Source: Clavaria fumosa (taxonomy: Eukaryota; Basidiomycota; Agaricomycetes; Agaricales; Clavariaceae). Taken from it: 64,000 nt of DNA. Location of the stretch: positions 1,178,001-1,242,000 of the forward strand of contig OX637806.1 of NCBI GenBank assembly GCA_951802425.1, written 5' to 3'. This document shows, piece after piece, positions 1-12,506 of this stretch. The notes beneath the pieces are model-generated. The model was not told the DNA's origin. It was given only the letters and a program-made list of their open reading frames with translations, and did no database searches. Each line of letters opens with the position of its first letter. The first letter of the stretch is position 1. The translations under genes were made by a program, and so were the position numbers.

Positions 1-544
1 ACTGTTTGTAATGGGCGAGACCCACATTGAGGGCACCCGAGATCTCCCTGTTATTGGGTATCATATCTGTCTTCCCTTGCTCAATGAGGATTTTAAGTTC
101 GGCAAGCGTCAATGGTCTGGGCTCCATCGATGACGCCGTCGACGGCGTCTGAATGGACTTGTTGGACCCCAACAACGCCTCGTACGCTGCACACTCTGCT
201 ACTGTCAATGAACAACCAGTGATCCTTGTGGCGCTTCTTCAGCGAAGGGCTTCTTGAGGCTCTTTGGCGCACCGATTGAAGTAGAAGACCCTAGATCGAA
301 GTAGGGTGTCCTTCCGATCCTCCTCGGACCCACTGTTACACTCTTCGGCTGCGAGAACACTCGCAAGCCCTTGCTTGGGGATCCGGGTGAAATTGTGAGC
401 GACGGACGAAGGGATGATTGTGAAATCGCATACCTGGTAGGTTTCGTCTGTTTCAAAGGGATAAGTCGCGAACAGGTGTAAGGAGTTGACTGTATCCACG
501 TCCCCAGCGGGCGGTAAACCACGAGGATTCACAGACTCGGACAT
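1..544 (-). CDS. Partial PEX14-like KPWE-domain protein (runs off left edge)
   Basis: Minus-strand gene whose 3' part lies outside the window. A clear start block MSESVNPRGLPPAG begins at 544, but the same frame reads LAELFE just upstream, so the true start may lie in an earlier exon. An intron probably begins at about 432 (GTATGC). A later exon (about 1-195) reads LTLAELKILIEQGKTDMIPN, the pattern of the short 'PEX14-like KPWE' domain seen in fungal peroxisome-related proteins; the KPWE tetrapeptide itself would lie beyond base 1. Function is inferred from this pattern only. Exon joins in the middle are uncertain. Confidence 0.4.
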
Positions 545-709
545 TTCGAATAGTTCAGCGAGCCTGTCAGCGAGCCCGTCAGCTCACGCAACACGTCCCA
601 ATATGCGCGTTGTTGCCGCGTTGCCACCCCCATCATTATTTGCATCGCCACCAACAGCTCTACCTCCGTCGCGTTTCGCACTTGACCCACTTGACTAGTA
701 GCACCAGTC

Positions 710-2380
710 ATGTCGAGTGTAAACAAAATCACTACTGAAAGAAACCAACGGGCACTACTGGAACTTGCAGCCAAATCTGGGAATGGTGAGCCAGACGTCG
801 CTTTTCATTCGCGCGCAACCGTTCTGAAATTGTCACACTGCAGATGTATGTGCAGACTGCAAGAATCCCAATCCGCGGTGGGCATCTCACAACCTTGGTA
901 TATTCTTATGGTGCGTCGTCGTTCATAGTAATGCCAGCCCAACTCAGACTTTGCAGCATGAGTTGTGCAAGCATACACCGGAAGATCGGGACTCATGTCA
1001 GTAAAGTGTCAGTCCCGCTCCTTTCGTTTCTGAACACACACTCTCATTGCATGTTCTTTAGGAAGAGCTTGACTCTTGACTCGTGGAACAAAGAACAAGT
1101 CGAAGTTGGCCGTTTATCCTCATCTGCAGGTAGCCTTAATTATTAACCTCTTCCTCTGCTCTTTAAGACTATGAGGCAGAAAGGGAATATCAATTCGAAT
1201 GCATTCTTCAACCCAAATGAGTCTCGGCATCCGCCACCGGCGACCATGATGGACACGTCGCGGGATGGAGAAATGGAAATGTACATCCGCGGTAAGAATG
1301 CAGTATTTCACCCTGATATGCTTTCGTCGACTCAAGTCATTCCAATTAGCCAAATACGAGAGCAAGAAATTCATCGACAAGTCGGCTATCGTCGCGTCTA
1401 AACTTGGCCCATCTAAACTTGGCCCATCTGCAACTGCGCGCCTTTCTCCTATGCCTACGACATCCCCCACGACATCGAGGCCCCGCTCGACTTCGCCCAT
1501 CCCTCCTCCCATTGCAGGGACAGGATCCGTGTCTAGCCGTACTCTTCTATCTTCGCCCCCTGCTCCCCCTCGTCAACATCAATCTCGTGCGCCTCCAGAA
1601 CGGCCGCATTCCCTGAATCCGTCGAAGCTGCCACAAGCAACTCAAGTACCCTCGCAAGGCGGTGTTTGGGACGACCTCGCATCCCTACAAGCCCCATCCC
1701 AGAGTGCTTCGCTTCCTCTTCAGTATGCAGCACCCGCGAGCATTCCTCTACCTCCCCGTCAAGACAATCATATGCATGGTTCCTACGGTATGCTCTCTGC
1801 TAGTCCAGGCGATATTTCTGCATTCCAAGCGTCAACGAGTCTGCCCGGACCTTTTTTGAACACGGGAATGAATGTCGCGACGATGGAGGGACAGGGGCCC
1901 CACCCACCTCGGATATCCTCTTCGTACAATTCAGGCTCGCCTCTGACCGTCAACAACCCCATTATATCACACTCAATGCCCGCTCCTTTCCAGCAGTACT
2001 CGCAGCCGCAGCTACAAGCGTCGCTCCAGCTGCAAATGCCTATGCAGCTGATGGTCCCTCAGCCGCAGTCTGTGCAGCAACAGCCACAAAGGCCATCCTT
2101 CTTAGGAGCACCGTCCCACTTAGGCCAGCCGCCGGCCCTTGTACAGATGCCGCAGTCCACATCACCATACCTTCAGCAGCAGCCATCTCCATCCATCACA
2201 GTCTCCCAGCCGTCCACCCCGTTCCTCCCGCCTCCGGTCATGCCCGTATTCCTTCAGCAGACCCAGTCGCAAGTCGGTCATCAGAATGCTCAAATCGTCG
2301 TCCCCCAAGCTAGTAATACGGGCTCTTGGATGCCAGGACAGCCCACGACATTCTATCAGCAGAGCTGGAACCCGACTTAA
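710..2380 (+). CDS. Arf GTPase-activating protein (SMAP/Age2-like)
   Basis: Promotes GTP hydrolysis on Arf small GTPases in vesicle traffic. Six exons (710-785, 844-910, 957-1007, 1062-1104, 1168-1291, 1350-2380) join to an exact 463-residue frame. The N-terminal ArfGAP domain has a perfect CX2CX16CX2C zinc finger (Cys 28, 31, 48, 51), the arginine finger in SIHRKIGTH (about Arg56), then KSLTLDSWNKEQVE and NINSNAFFNPNE, all typical of the family. The last exon encodes a long Pro/Gln/Ser-rich low-complexity tail, as in Age2/SMAP-type proteins, ending in QQSWNPT. The start ATG is the first in frame and gives the usual short lead before the zinc finger. Confidence 0.93.
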
Positions 2381-3278
2381 ACGTTCCCGAAAGTTACGGT
2401 TTATATCGCAAATGAGATTACAAGCTTTAATCAGGGTTAGGTACCGGCGGAAGATGCTTTTAAACTCTTGCGTTTCAGGCTTCAGCGCTAACATAGACAT
2501 GCCTCTTTCCTTCGTGAGCCTCGTTAGTGCTGACGAATGTCGTCAACGGTTATTACTTCAATTTCTTACATATCTGTATAGCTTCATATAGTCCATAACA
2601 TATTGATTGCACAGACCGAGCAAAGGATAATGAGCAAACAATGGAGTTCGGTCCCATAGGCCAAATGATGACATAGTCGAACTCTTTTTGCCTCCTCCTT
2701 CGCTTCCTCGTCCTCCCAATGGAAGCCCGCAAGAACGAATGTGACACAGGATATGTCGAAGCCCAAGGAGCAGTTTTATTGGTGCATCTGTGTTGATTCA
2801 ATACATGTGCCTACAAGGCATCTTGGGAGTCCAATAAAACTCAGCATTTCACCCTGGTCATATGAAACTTCGTCTCGAGAAGGAAGTACTGGCCTCCCCA
2901 TTCGGCAACCAAGCGCTTGTCAGTATCCTTGACTGTTCGGTCCAAGATGAGATACCCAGGACAGAGCATTTTGAAGAGCTTGACAAGCTCTCAGCCAGAA
3001 AACCTTGTTAAATATCTGGTTGTGTTCGACCGTCGCGTCGCGCATCTTTACCCTTACACAGGTCGACATAGTCCGCGAACGAGTTCGAGACCGGTCGTGG
3101 ATATCAAGCCGATGAATTGGCTGAGGGCCTGAAGGGGACGTGCATGGAGGCAAGGTCAGGGTCATTGGGGTGGGCGATCCCAATACCCCTGACGGCTGAA
3201 GTCGTGACAGGCTCGCACGTGACGATGGGCGCCGTGTCTGGCTGGGGTGAACCAAAAACCTCGAAGGCCTCAACCCGC

Positions 3279-5744
3279 ATGTCAATATCATGGCAGAAAC
3301 GCAAAGCCCGCCTCTGTGCTCTGTTGCAAAGTCAAGGAGATGAGTGTCAGGATAGCTTGGCCCTCGACCGCATTCTCCATGGACAGACCATCATCGGAAA
3401 GACGTGTAAGAACGCCGGCATTACCGTACCACTCAATCTCGCTCATCTCCCAAGAAATTATACAGCCAAAACCGCGGAAATTGATGCGTTGCGTTTCAAA
3501 GAGCAGGATTTTGACATCCTGGGTGCCTTAGATCATGGCCAATTCGGAGTGGTACGTTCCATTTTGGCTTCCCCAGTCGATTTTGACAAGCCTTTCAAGA
3601 TTGACCTTGTAAGGTGCCATTTGGATGGTCGCGCGTACGTGAAGAAGTCGACTGAGAAAGTGTTTGCACTGAGGAATCGTAACGCAAGTAGCTCCTGTTT
3701 TGTAAGTTCACTATCTAATACTAGCATTGCTAAACAGCAATGCTCTCCGCAAACTGAGCGCGACATCTTGCTGCGAGCAACCGTCACAAGCGCAGAATGG
3801 GCACCGCACCTGTTGTGCGCTTTTCAAAGCACCACACACGTTCATCTGATTATGGAGTATGCAGAGGGTGGTACGCTTTGGGATGTCTTGGAATCTAGTC
3901 CACACAATGGTAGAGTCACGGAAAGCGACCTCAAATGGTGGGCTCCGCAAATGGTGAGCGCCATCAGTTGGTGTCACGCTCAGAACTTTGTTCACCGGTG
4001 CGCTTATCTCCTGCATTCTGGGTTGACCACCTATTCATCCCGAATCAAGCGATATCAAGCCACACAATTTTGTGCTGACGTCGACGTCTCATGTTCTGCT
4101 GATAGACTTCGGCTCAGCTGCTCCTTTATTAACCAAGAAGCATGATGGTTCACAGAAACTCCTTAGACGTCATTGCCTTGTTCCTTGCGGAACTTGCGAC
4201 TACATATCTCCAGAAATATTGCAGGCGCATGAAGAGGCTCTTATGGCCCAGGAGATGTCAGACGAGGAACTTTCGCCGGACGACCAAGTGGCAGAGGGTT
4301 ACGGTAGGGAAACAGACTGGTGGAGTTTAGGGTCAACATTATACGAATTGGCATACGGTGTTGCCCCGTTCTTTGCAAATGGCATCCGGCAAACGTATCT
4401 CAAAATCATAAATCATCAAGTCAGTTTCGGTTCTCTAGGCGGCATTTTCCTCTTATCCACTGTGTGTAGTCTAGCCTTCATTTGAACCAGTCCATTGCTT
4501 TATCCGGAGCATATCTGGATCTCATTCGTCGGTGCGTTCATCAGCTTATAGCAGCCCCCTCACACTTCTATCTATCACACCACAGGCTACTCACGAGCGA
4601 TGAGAAGCGTCTCGGACGACGGGACGTGAGTGAACTCATGACTCATCCCTTCTTCGGCGACGTCGATTGGGCGAATCTCAGGTCTCGTGAGTCTCCCCTA
4701 TATCGCCGCCAATGAATATCGAAGGAAATTGCTTTAGAAAGGACACCTGCAGATTTGCATCTACCTCAATTTATGTATGCGCCACCTGTTGAGACCTCCG
4801 GGCAACAACAGGATGCAGCCGCAATGAACACCAACACGCCTTCCAAGCCGTTCTCTTTCTCTCCGTTCTTTCGCTCTTCGAAAGATAGTCTCTCCCCACC
4901 CAATGTATCGTTCAACCATTCCACTCCCAGTCGCAGCAGCAGCAGCAGAACCTCTCGCACTTCTGCATCTGCATTCATCGGATTCTCGTGGGGTCCACTG
5001 CTCAATGCTTTTCCTTCAGCCGAAGGAACCGGATCCCAATGGCATTCTCCTCATGCGCTCTGGATACCTTCGACACATACCACACCTGAGCCCAAACTTG
5101 CGGTTCAGCCTCCTGATTTGCGGTTCGCCACACCAATGAGACTGAACGGCCAGTCTCCTTTCCCAGTCCATCCTCAGACTGGCACTCCCCGCCGCACGTT
5201 GCCCCGGAGAGGCGTTAGCGATCGCGAAGCAATGCAACAGCTCGCGGACTGTGTTGGAAGGAGCGCTCGGAAAAAGGTGCTCGATAGCGGGAGGAAACCC
5301 AGGATGCTACGCTCTTTCAGCCATTCCGAAAGTATTTCGTGGCAGAAAGAGCTCAGGTTCGACACGCTACCCGTGGATGAAGGCGTTGTGATCAAGGATG
5401 CCAATGGAGAGATCATCGATTTGCCTTCGGATACGGAGTCGGAAGGTCCTCCGAGCCCGAGTCCTAGTCCCAGGCCAACGTCGGTGATGTCATTCGCCTC
5501 CAAACGGAGCTGGACCCCTACGTACCGGACGTCTTCTTCGCGAGTTGGCGATGGGGAACCACTTGCTGGGACTTCTGCTCCGCCGGGTGTTAACGATGTC
5601 AGACAAGAGACCCCTTCGACCTCGTCTGAGAATAGGTCCTTGGAGTCTGACTTAGAACGCAAACACAAGCTACTGGTTGAGGAAATTGAGGACATAGAGC
5701 GGAGATTAGGATCATTCATGGTGAATATTCGAGGGGAGGGCTAA
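3279..5744 (+). CDS. AGC-family Ser/Thr protein kinase (DMPK/citron-like)
   Basis: Six exons (3279-3683, 3738-3997, 4050-4419, 4491-4531, 4586-4686, 4738-5744) give 727 residues. The kinase domain has a Gly loop (DHGQFGVV), the beta-3 lysine in RAYVKKS, the alpha-C Glu in TERDILL, HRDIKPHNF (split by an intron), DFGSAAP, and GTCDYISPE as activation segment. WWSLGSTLYELAYG and LLTSDEKRLGRRDVSELMTHPFF complete the C lobe. A Ser/Pro-rich C-terminal extension of about 330 residues ends in a short coiled-coil (RKHKLLVEEIEDIERR). The first intron has a GC donor (GCAAGT). The start is uncertain: 3279 is chosen as an ATG shortly before the conserved LHGQTIIGKTCKNAG block, but the frame is open upstream to 3117 and a further 5' exon is possible. 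Confidence 0.85.
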
Positions 5745-6125
5745 GATAGCACTGGCATTGAACGGTAGAATGCTTTCTCGAGGGCGTTGTATCAATCATT
5801 TACTGTATCTCTAATATCAAGGCGTAGGGAGTATGCGAAGCACAAGTGTATTTCCGTGAATGTTCAAACAATCCAAGGTTATAATGCCAGTAGTTAACGT
5901 AAGAAACATGTTGTTCAATGATGATATCGCATTATTAGTATTGTTGCAGTGAACATGGGGCTCACCAGGCTAGATGTCGCGCTCCTTGGACACGAGCCTA
6001 GTTTTGGCGATCATTCCAAAATATGACCATGGCTACTCTAAGCTCCCCTGCTTGGTTCAGCCTTTTACACTCAGTTTGAGGTTCTCTTTCTGCCTTCCAC
6101 AAGACTTCACCTCGCTACTACCCAG
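5745..6125. other. Convergent intergenic region
   Basis: Space between the 3' ends of the kinase and MRE11 genes. AT-rich; no coding pattern or RNA gene recognised. Confidence 0.6.
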
Positions 6126-9030
6126 TCAGTCACTATCCAGGTCCACCTGCCAAAAAATTGTCCGATTAGGGACAGTTTATTGATAATTGTGTCTGAGAAA
6201 CAACGCACCGCTTCTGTCATTCTCCCTCTCGCCTTCGAAGCCGCCGCTCTTGTTGAACTTCGACCCGCCGGCGCGAAGCTCAGAGTGCCTTGGGTAGGTG
6301 GCTTCTTCTTGGGCGGTGCTTTCTTTGTTGGCTGGCTGAGAAATATACAAGATATTAGTTCACCGTAGGCAGATATTGAAATAGAGCAGACCTGAGAACA
6401 GCTGCCCTGCTCGTTCGCTTCGCGGTTTTCGGCGGCTCCTCCTCTTCCTCTACCATGCTGCCATTTTCATTGAAATCTTCGTCCTCGTCACTCTGCATAC
6501 GAGCGGAAACGCGTCACTGTGTTACCCATGCAGCAGGCGAATGCACATCAACTCACGACTACCTTTTTCGCTTTCGCTCTGGAAGGTGCTGACTTGGCTG
6601 CTGGCTTCCTTGTTGTTCTTGCTTTGGAAGGAGCCGCACTGGTCTTCGTTTTGGCCGGCGGTGGTTCAGGCACTTCTTCAAAATCCGAGACAGCAGCATC
6701 GACGTCCATCATCATTGAGTCGATGCTAGCAGCGTCGGAATTCTCGTCGGCTTTGGCTTTGCCCTTGCATTAACGGCGACTCAGTAAGGCTTAGACATGG
6801 ACACGAAAAATGTGTACCTTGCCTCCTGAGGACTTCGTAGGCTTGACTTGCTTGATTTTGTCTGCGAGTTCTTTTTCGTGCTGCTCTTTGGCTTTGATAA
6901 GCTGATGTGGTGTCAGATTGGTCATGGGATGACGGGATGCACTGAGCAAACCATTTCTTCCAGCTCTTCCTCATCCAGGTTCTCTCCTGCTCGGACGCCC
7001 TTCAATAACGTTCTCAAAGCAGTTGACACATGTCTGACATCTCGATGAGCAAAAAACGGCCTATTGTTATGCGGAAGCAAAGCGCAACTTACGACTGAAT
7101 GGCGTGAGGGTCGTCTTTATCGACGAAGGTCTGGATAGCCTCGCTCATACCTACCTCGCCGAGCAATTGCAGCTCCTGCGCTTGCAAGTACTCCTTGACC
7201 AACGTCCCCACCCTAACCTTCGCCAGTTTCTCATTCGTCGTCAGATCCGGGTCGTCGATCGACAGCTCCGGTTGCTCAACGATGACCTTGCTGGCCTTGG
7301 TCGCCGGCTTTTTGGAACGGTGGAGGACTAGGATATCTCGAGGATTGGCGACACGTCCCTGGAATTCTTGGCCGAAGCGTATCGGATTAGACATCTCGGA
7401 AACGCCAGTCGTGTCGACCTGAATGAAGTCGGATTGTAGATGGAACAACCAGCCAGCGCAGTTGAGGTACAAACCTTTAAACGAACTAAAGGAAGAATGG
7501 GCTCGAGTTCCTCTTCGCCTTCAGCAATGCCCCTCTCATTTCGTTCGGCCCATTGTGCGTTTGCCTGATCGATCAAAACATTAACCTAGCAAGGTATAAG
7601 CAGAAGTCACAGCCAGAAGCGCCGCAACCCACTCTATTCTTCAAGTATTTTGAGATGGCCGTTTGGTCTGAAAGGTCGAACCCTTCCTCATCTGCTACTT
7701 CGCTTAACGCTAAATCGTCCACGACGAACGGTCGCACAGTTCGCAGCGGTATTGGGGTCAGCTGGAATTCTTTTCCCTGTATTTGCAGGAGAGCAACGTG
7801 TCTGCATTTGTAAGTTTGACTTGAATACAGGAGAACTGAGAGAGACGAACTTCTCTATCGCTTCGCCGTCCGCAAGCGAAGTAGCTACGGATGACCCAGG
7901 CTGCGAGATGTAATAGCTTTTACCAGCAACCGGCTCTGGAATGATCCGACAATCGTGCTCGTGCCCCCATATTACGAGATCAATACTATCATCGAACAAG
8001 CCCTCCGGGACGAATTCCTGTGGTCCATGCTTTGCCCTGCGAAATATGAGCGTCATAGCTCTCGTTATGAACTAAACTTACTGACCGATTTTGATGAAGG
8101 AGTAGGATATTAAACCAATCATGCTTGTCTTTTGGCATGTACATCCGAACTCTATTGCTCCGCAATTCGTAGTGCATCCTTGCATCCTTGACATTTCCCA
8201 CGCCATATAAGCCAAGATGGGTTGCTCCTTTGCGAAGAAGCACAGGACGTATAGCAATACCCTCGGCCCCAGACTCCACGTCGCCAACGGGCAGGTCGAA
8301 TTTACCCATATAGTTGACTAGCCCGGAGACAGACAGAACATCTAGAGCACAGAGAGCACCTTCCTGTGAAGACGGTTTCAAAATAGGAATGAAAAAGAGT
8401 GTAAAAATACGAACGGGGCCTGCGCCTTGAGGATCATCATGATTGCCATGTATCGAGAACACGGGGATAGCAACATTTAAATTCGGGTCCTCATAATTTA
8501 CGGCTGGAAACCTGAAGTCGCCTTCGCATGTATGAAAAGAATGTGTAATACAAGTACGCACGAGAAGCCGGGAGCCTTTCCCTCGTCTGGGTCCGACAGC
8601 AGTTCTATCTGCACTGGCTTGTCACCGAGGGTGTATTCACGAAGTAAAGCAATTGTCTTGTAGAGACAGTCTCGCGTAGGCCTGTTCTCATGGAACAGGT
8701 CGCCTGCCAGAAGGATGAAGTCGACCTCAACACGATGAATTCGATAAGTTAGGGGTGCTATTGATTCGGATTGGGTTACTCACATCATGCTTGACAGCTA
8801 GCTGCAAGATTTCGCGGAAGGTATTCATGGAATCTTCGCCACGAATTGGATCCCTCTCATTGTATCCAATATGGTTGTCGGTTGCTAGCATGATGCGAAT
8901 CATGTCGTTATCCACTATACATGATTTGTGTCAGTATCTGTAGGAACATACCACGGAGCAATTACTGACAAGCATGGCGAATGGCTGGATGCCTTGGATG
9001 TTGATCATCAGACTCAACAGGATCAGACAT
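6126..9030 (-). CDS. MRE11: MRE11 double-strand-break repair nuclease
   Basis: Nuclease of the MRE11-RAD50-NBS1 complex acting at double-strand breaks and telomeres. All phosphodiesterase motifs are present in order: LATDNHIGY (I), [12 protein letters not shown] (II), SIHGNHDDP (III), ILLLHQNR (IV) and VIWGHEHDC (V), so the nuclease should be active. The middle carries the Mre11 DNA-binding region ([20 protein letters not shown]). The tail is acidic then basic ([24 protein letters not shown]) and ends VDLDSD. The start is placed in a short first exon (MSDPVESDD, 8970-9030) spliced by a GTCAGT donor to [13 protein letters not shown]. The last intron is 6147-6208 and the stop is at 6126-6128. 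There are many short introns; some inner borders were not fixed to the base. Confidence 0.94.
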
Positions 9031-9211
9031 TGACGAACGACAAAGCAGACAGCTTCGAGCAGCCTCTAAAGCAAGCAGCGCGTCGGCTGCAGTGCACGCG
9101 TTGTAGTCGCGGCGGTGTCACTTTCCGACGTGACCGCATTTGCCCTATATTCGCGGTCACACACAAGCGCAAAGGACCTTGCACTGCAACATATTCCCCT
9201 TGGTTTTCGCC
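9031..9211. promoter_or_regulatory. Shared promoter region, MRE11 / sugar transporter
   Basis: Only 181 bp separate the two divergent start codons, so both promoters and 5' UTRs must lie here or overlap. No clear TATA box was seen. Confidence 0.5.
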
Positions 9212-10565
9212 ATGTCTCAACAACGCACCCCAAAACCCGCATCCCGGCTGCTTATTGTAAGCGAGCTTCTGCTTACCGTGACCTAGTGATGAATGTTTTT
9301 GCAGACAGCGACCGTCCTGTTCTACCTCTTCTCTGCTCTCGCTGTAAGTCATCGTGTGTTTACTTCCTGAGTTTTCACGGCTAAAGACCTTCATAGATGG
9401 TCATGGCGTATGTCTGAATGGTTAATTTTCCGTAACACACATCGATGACGGTAAAATTCAGTAATAAATGGGTTCTGAACACCACCGTCGTCCCCCTTTT
9501 TTTTCTCCACGTGCAGGTCCTCATTGCTGTTGGCCTCTTCCTCGCCACCAATGCCGCAGGGTTCATAGAGCTTCCACCTTCACCTGACCTACAATTATGT
9601 AAAGGGCTCATGCCCACAGTTAGCTTAAGCGTCATTGGACTTAGGTGCATCTTTGACTTGTGCTGGAAATATATTTTACGCTTGCTGAGCCCGACATTTT
9701 CTACAGCTTCAGCAACTACACTCTGAAATATGTCGATGCTTCATTCTATCAGGTGGCTCGTGGTCTCGTGCTTCCGTTTACCGTCGCTACCTCCCTCCTC
9801 CTCCTTCATTCGCGCCCTTCCACCCTGATTCTCTTTTCTTGCTCCATCGTGACGCTCGGCTTCTTCACAGGCGTATTCCTGGACGGTACCCCTATCTCGT
9901 TCCTTGGCGTGTTTTTCGGTGTCGCGAGCAGTGCAATCACTTCGGTACATGCGGTAGTGATCAAGAGGAGTCTGGAACTCGTCGGAGGCAATGCGCTGCA
10001 TCTGAGCTGGTACACCAACCTCCTCAGCACCGTGGTGTTGATCCCATTCGTGATATTTGCCGGGGAAGGTCCTGGTGTTGTGAATTTACTATTTGAAGGT
10101 AACAGCAACGGGACAAGCGGGCTGAAAACGTTCGTTTGGGGCTCCATCATTACGGTCAGTCTGACGTCCCCTTCCTGCCTGGCCCTCACTCACCTCACGT
10201 AGGGCACCCTTGGCTTCTCGATGGGTATTGCGAGTACTTTATCCATTAAAGTGACCTCACCTATCACGCACATGATCACTTCGGCCGTCCGTGGGGTCTT
10301 TGCGACCTTGCTCGGGATGTGGCTATTCCACGACATCGTCACAATGTGCGTCTACCAGGTCTTTGCAGTCCTTCGTGATTACTCACCGTCCTTGACACGC
10401 AGTGGTCGCACCGCGTCCATCGGGACAATCCTCGCTGGATCTATATACTACACCTGGCTCAAGCATCTGGAGCATTCCCCAGCTCCCCCAAGGACGAAGG
10501 AAGGGCACGGATACGCTTCTGTGGACATGGAGGCGGGCAAGGCGGAAGAGAGCAGGGAGTCTTGA
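9212..10565 (+). CDS. Nucleotide-sugar transporter, GDP-fucose/TPT type
   Basis: Multi-pass Golgi membrane carrier of the drug/metabolite transporter superfamily, closest by eye to GDP-fucose-transporter-like (SLC35C) proteins; the substrate is inferred. Seven exons (9212-9256, 9305-9343, 9397-9407, 9462-9644, 9707-10154, 10203-10345, 10403-10565) give 343 residues. Telling blocks are NKWVLNTT, LKYVDASFYQVARGLVLPF, FGVASSAITSVHAVVIKRSL, and LSIKVTSPITHMITSAVRG with IGTILAGSIYYTWLK in the last helices. Exon 3 is only 11 bases but is needed to keep the frame. It is divergent from MRE11 and ends with a short acidic cytosolic tail. Confidence 0.9.
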
Positions 10566-11519
10566 TATTTATGTTTAGATGGCAATCGCGCATACCATAG
10601 AATTCGCGTTTTGTACATTGTTACCTCTTCATATACACCTCAGATAATCCCCCTCGCTATAGTCTGTCAGTGGGAACTGACAGAACGACATTGGCAAATC
10701 GAGAGCTTTCTTTTCATTACCTGATTCCATCATCAGCGTTACATGACTTTCCAATCCTCAACACGGCTCAAAGCTTTCTCGTCGCAGGATACGGGATGGC
10801 GAGGTAGCAGCACTAGTATAGTGTTCTGGGAAATAGTTCAGGCAATTTCGCTCTAGGTGAGTCTTGGAGTTTACCCCGTAAATTCGTGCTAGGATTTACA
10901 GTTACACCTGCTAATGCTCGGTTCAGCAAGTGCGCGTCGCTTTCGTTTTTGACCGAACGTCTTCATGTTCTCTCTCCCCTTCCCAACGGTCCCACAATCT
11001 TCCATCTAAGGGTCTGACCTATCGCGTCTCGTTTCCGGCCTGCTGCGCCATATGCTCTCGCAGATACTAGAGTCCAGCCACTTCAGAGCTGCCGTTATCA
11101 CTCGTGGTATTCCACCGGCGAAGAAGCGTTTATCACATATCTTGGCGGGCAATAACCTGTCTGAGAGATACTCCAGCCTGTGGGTTACGCGTTCCGTCTT
11201 CGACGAGTGGATGGTAAGTAGGTTACGATTTGCTCGGGTCCGCATAGTCTGCCGAATTTTACCTCCATCCCGGTGTATCCTTTAGCAATTTTGGCCGCGG
11301 CTTGCATTTTTGCTTGCATGCTCGACCGAATGAATGTGTACGCGCCTGCTGTAGCATAATTCATCTTTGCTTCGAATGCTGCTGTTCGTTCTTCGCTGGG
11401 AGCCGTGGACCGAGTATAAAACCCAAGCAGTTTACTCGAGCTGCTCGACTTTTCCACTTGTGCGTGGACCGTCTTGCTCACCTGGAACTTCTGAGAATTG
11501 CCCGAAGCTGGTTTACATT
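10566..11519. other. Intergenic region
   Basis: No supported gene. A TATA box near the right end belongs to the downstream secreted-protein gene. Confidence 0.5.
11415..11420 (+). promoter_or_regulatory. TATA box of secreted protein gene 1
   Basis: TATAAA, 100 bases before the ATG at 11520. The paralogue downstream also has a strong TATA box, which supports a shared promoter type. Confidence 0.6.
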
Positions 11520-11898
11520 ATGGTCTGGCTGACTACGCTGCTCGTGGTCAGCTTGCTCTCTATTGCCACCTTCGCTCAGCTCATCACGTACGTGACGCTC
11601 ATTTTCCTTGGCCGTATATACTGATGATGTCTTCCCTCCCTTGGATGCGATTCACAGCGCCTTTGATGAAGAAGATTTCGAGGGATCACTTGTCGCCACC
11701 AATGGCCTAGGCCGAACTCAAATACCATTCCGTGCATACTCGTGGATCTGGGAGAATGCCCCGACCGAGGGTTGCTGCGTCACGTTCTGCGACTTCGATA
11801 CGATGCTAGGGAGCACTTGCCTCCCTGACTCCGACCCAACAGCCAGTGAATTCAACACTGTTGTTATCAGCTGTACCGGTTCACCGGCGCCATGCTAA
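11520..11898 (+). CDS. Small secreted Cys-rich protein 1
   Basis: 102 residues from two exons (11520-11587 and 11658-11898). A hydrophobic signal peptide (MVWLTTLLVVSLLSIATFA) is followed by a mature chain of about 80 residues with six cysteines arranged CC-x3-C ... C ... C ... C (GCCVTFC, STCLP, ISCTG, APC). I recognise no named family; it is not a hydrophobin (eight Cys expected). It is paralogous to the gene at 12507-12909: the first exon has the same length (68 bases), the intron falls at the same place and phase after an LIT tripeptide, and the Cys spacing is the same. Secretion is inferred from the signal peptide. Confidence 0.8.
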
Positions 11899-12360
11899 AA
11901 TCGTCGGAGGTGATTGCTACCATTTTTACCCTTCGAATATGTCCTCAGCGAGCCCGTGAGCCAGAATCTCCATACCTCAGGCTGAGCTCTATGCAAATCG
12001 AATGTGCCAGAACATCACGGCCCTTCCCACGCTCTAGTTCGAGTTCCAACACTGGCACACATGAGCATGAACTTTCTCACCAGCACCTTCTGGAAAATCA
12101 TCCTCGTTAATACTCTTGACATCTTTGTCACCTCTCTGGTTCATTGCCCATGGTGAAGAACTTCCCTGTAGACAGACAATTACGCTATGGATGCCTCGTA
12201 GCCCTTTTTATTCGTCTAATGAACAGCCCGCCGCCACACTACTGCCTCCTCTACGGTTGAACTCTCGCACTAATACCGGGCGGCCGGCTGTTGAGACCTA
12301 TTATTTATTCTGCCTCTAATATTCCCCGTTCATTCGTCCTAGACGAGGAACTTGGATGGG

Positions 12361-12368
12361 TATATAAA
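12361..12368 (+). promoter_or_regulatory. TATA box of secreted protein gene 2
   Basis: TATATAAA, 139 bases before the ATG at 12507. A possible 5' UTR intron follows (GTGAGT near 12436). Confidence 0.6.
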
Positions 12369-12506
12369 CCGAACAGTATACCCCCGTGTTCACGTCGTTT
12401 CTTCATAGCCGTCCAGTCTCTTGCTTCAGCATCTTGTGAGTAGTCCCTTTACTCTTGGGAAAACTTTTTTTATATTACAACAAGTCCAAAGTTAGTTTGC
12501 ATCGTT

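Noticed and set aside
3640..3690. Kinase read at first as lacking the ATP lysine because VFALR seemed to replace VAIK.
   Set aside because: Aligning to the DMPK-type order places RAYVKKS as the beta-3 strand, so the lysine is present; VFALR lies downstream.
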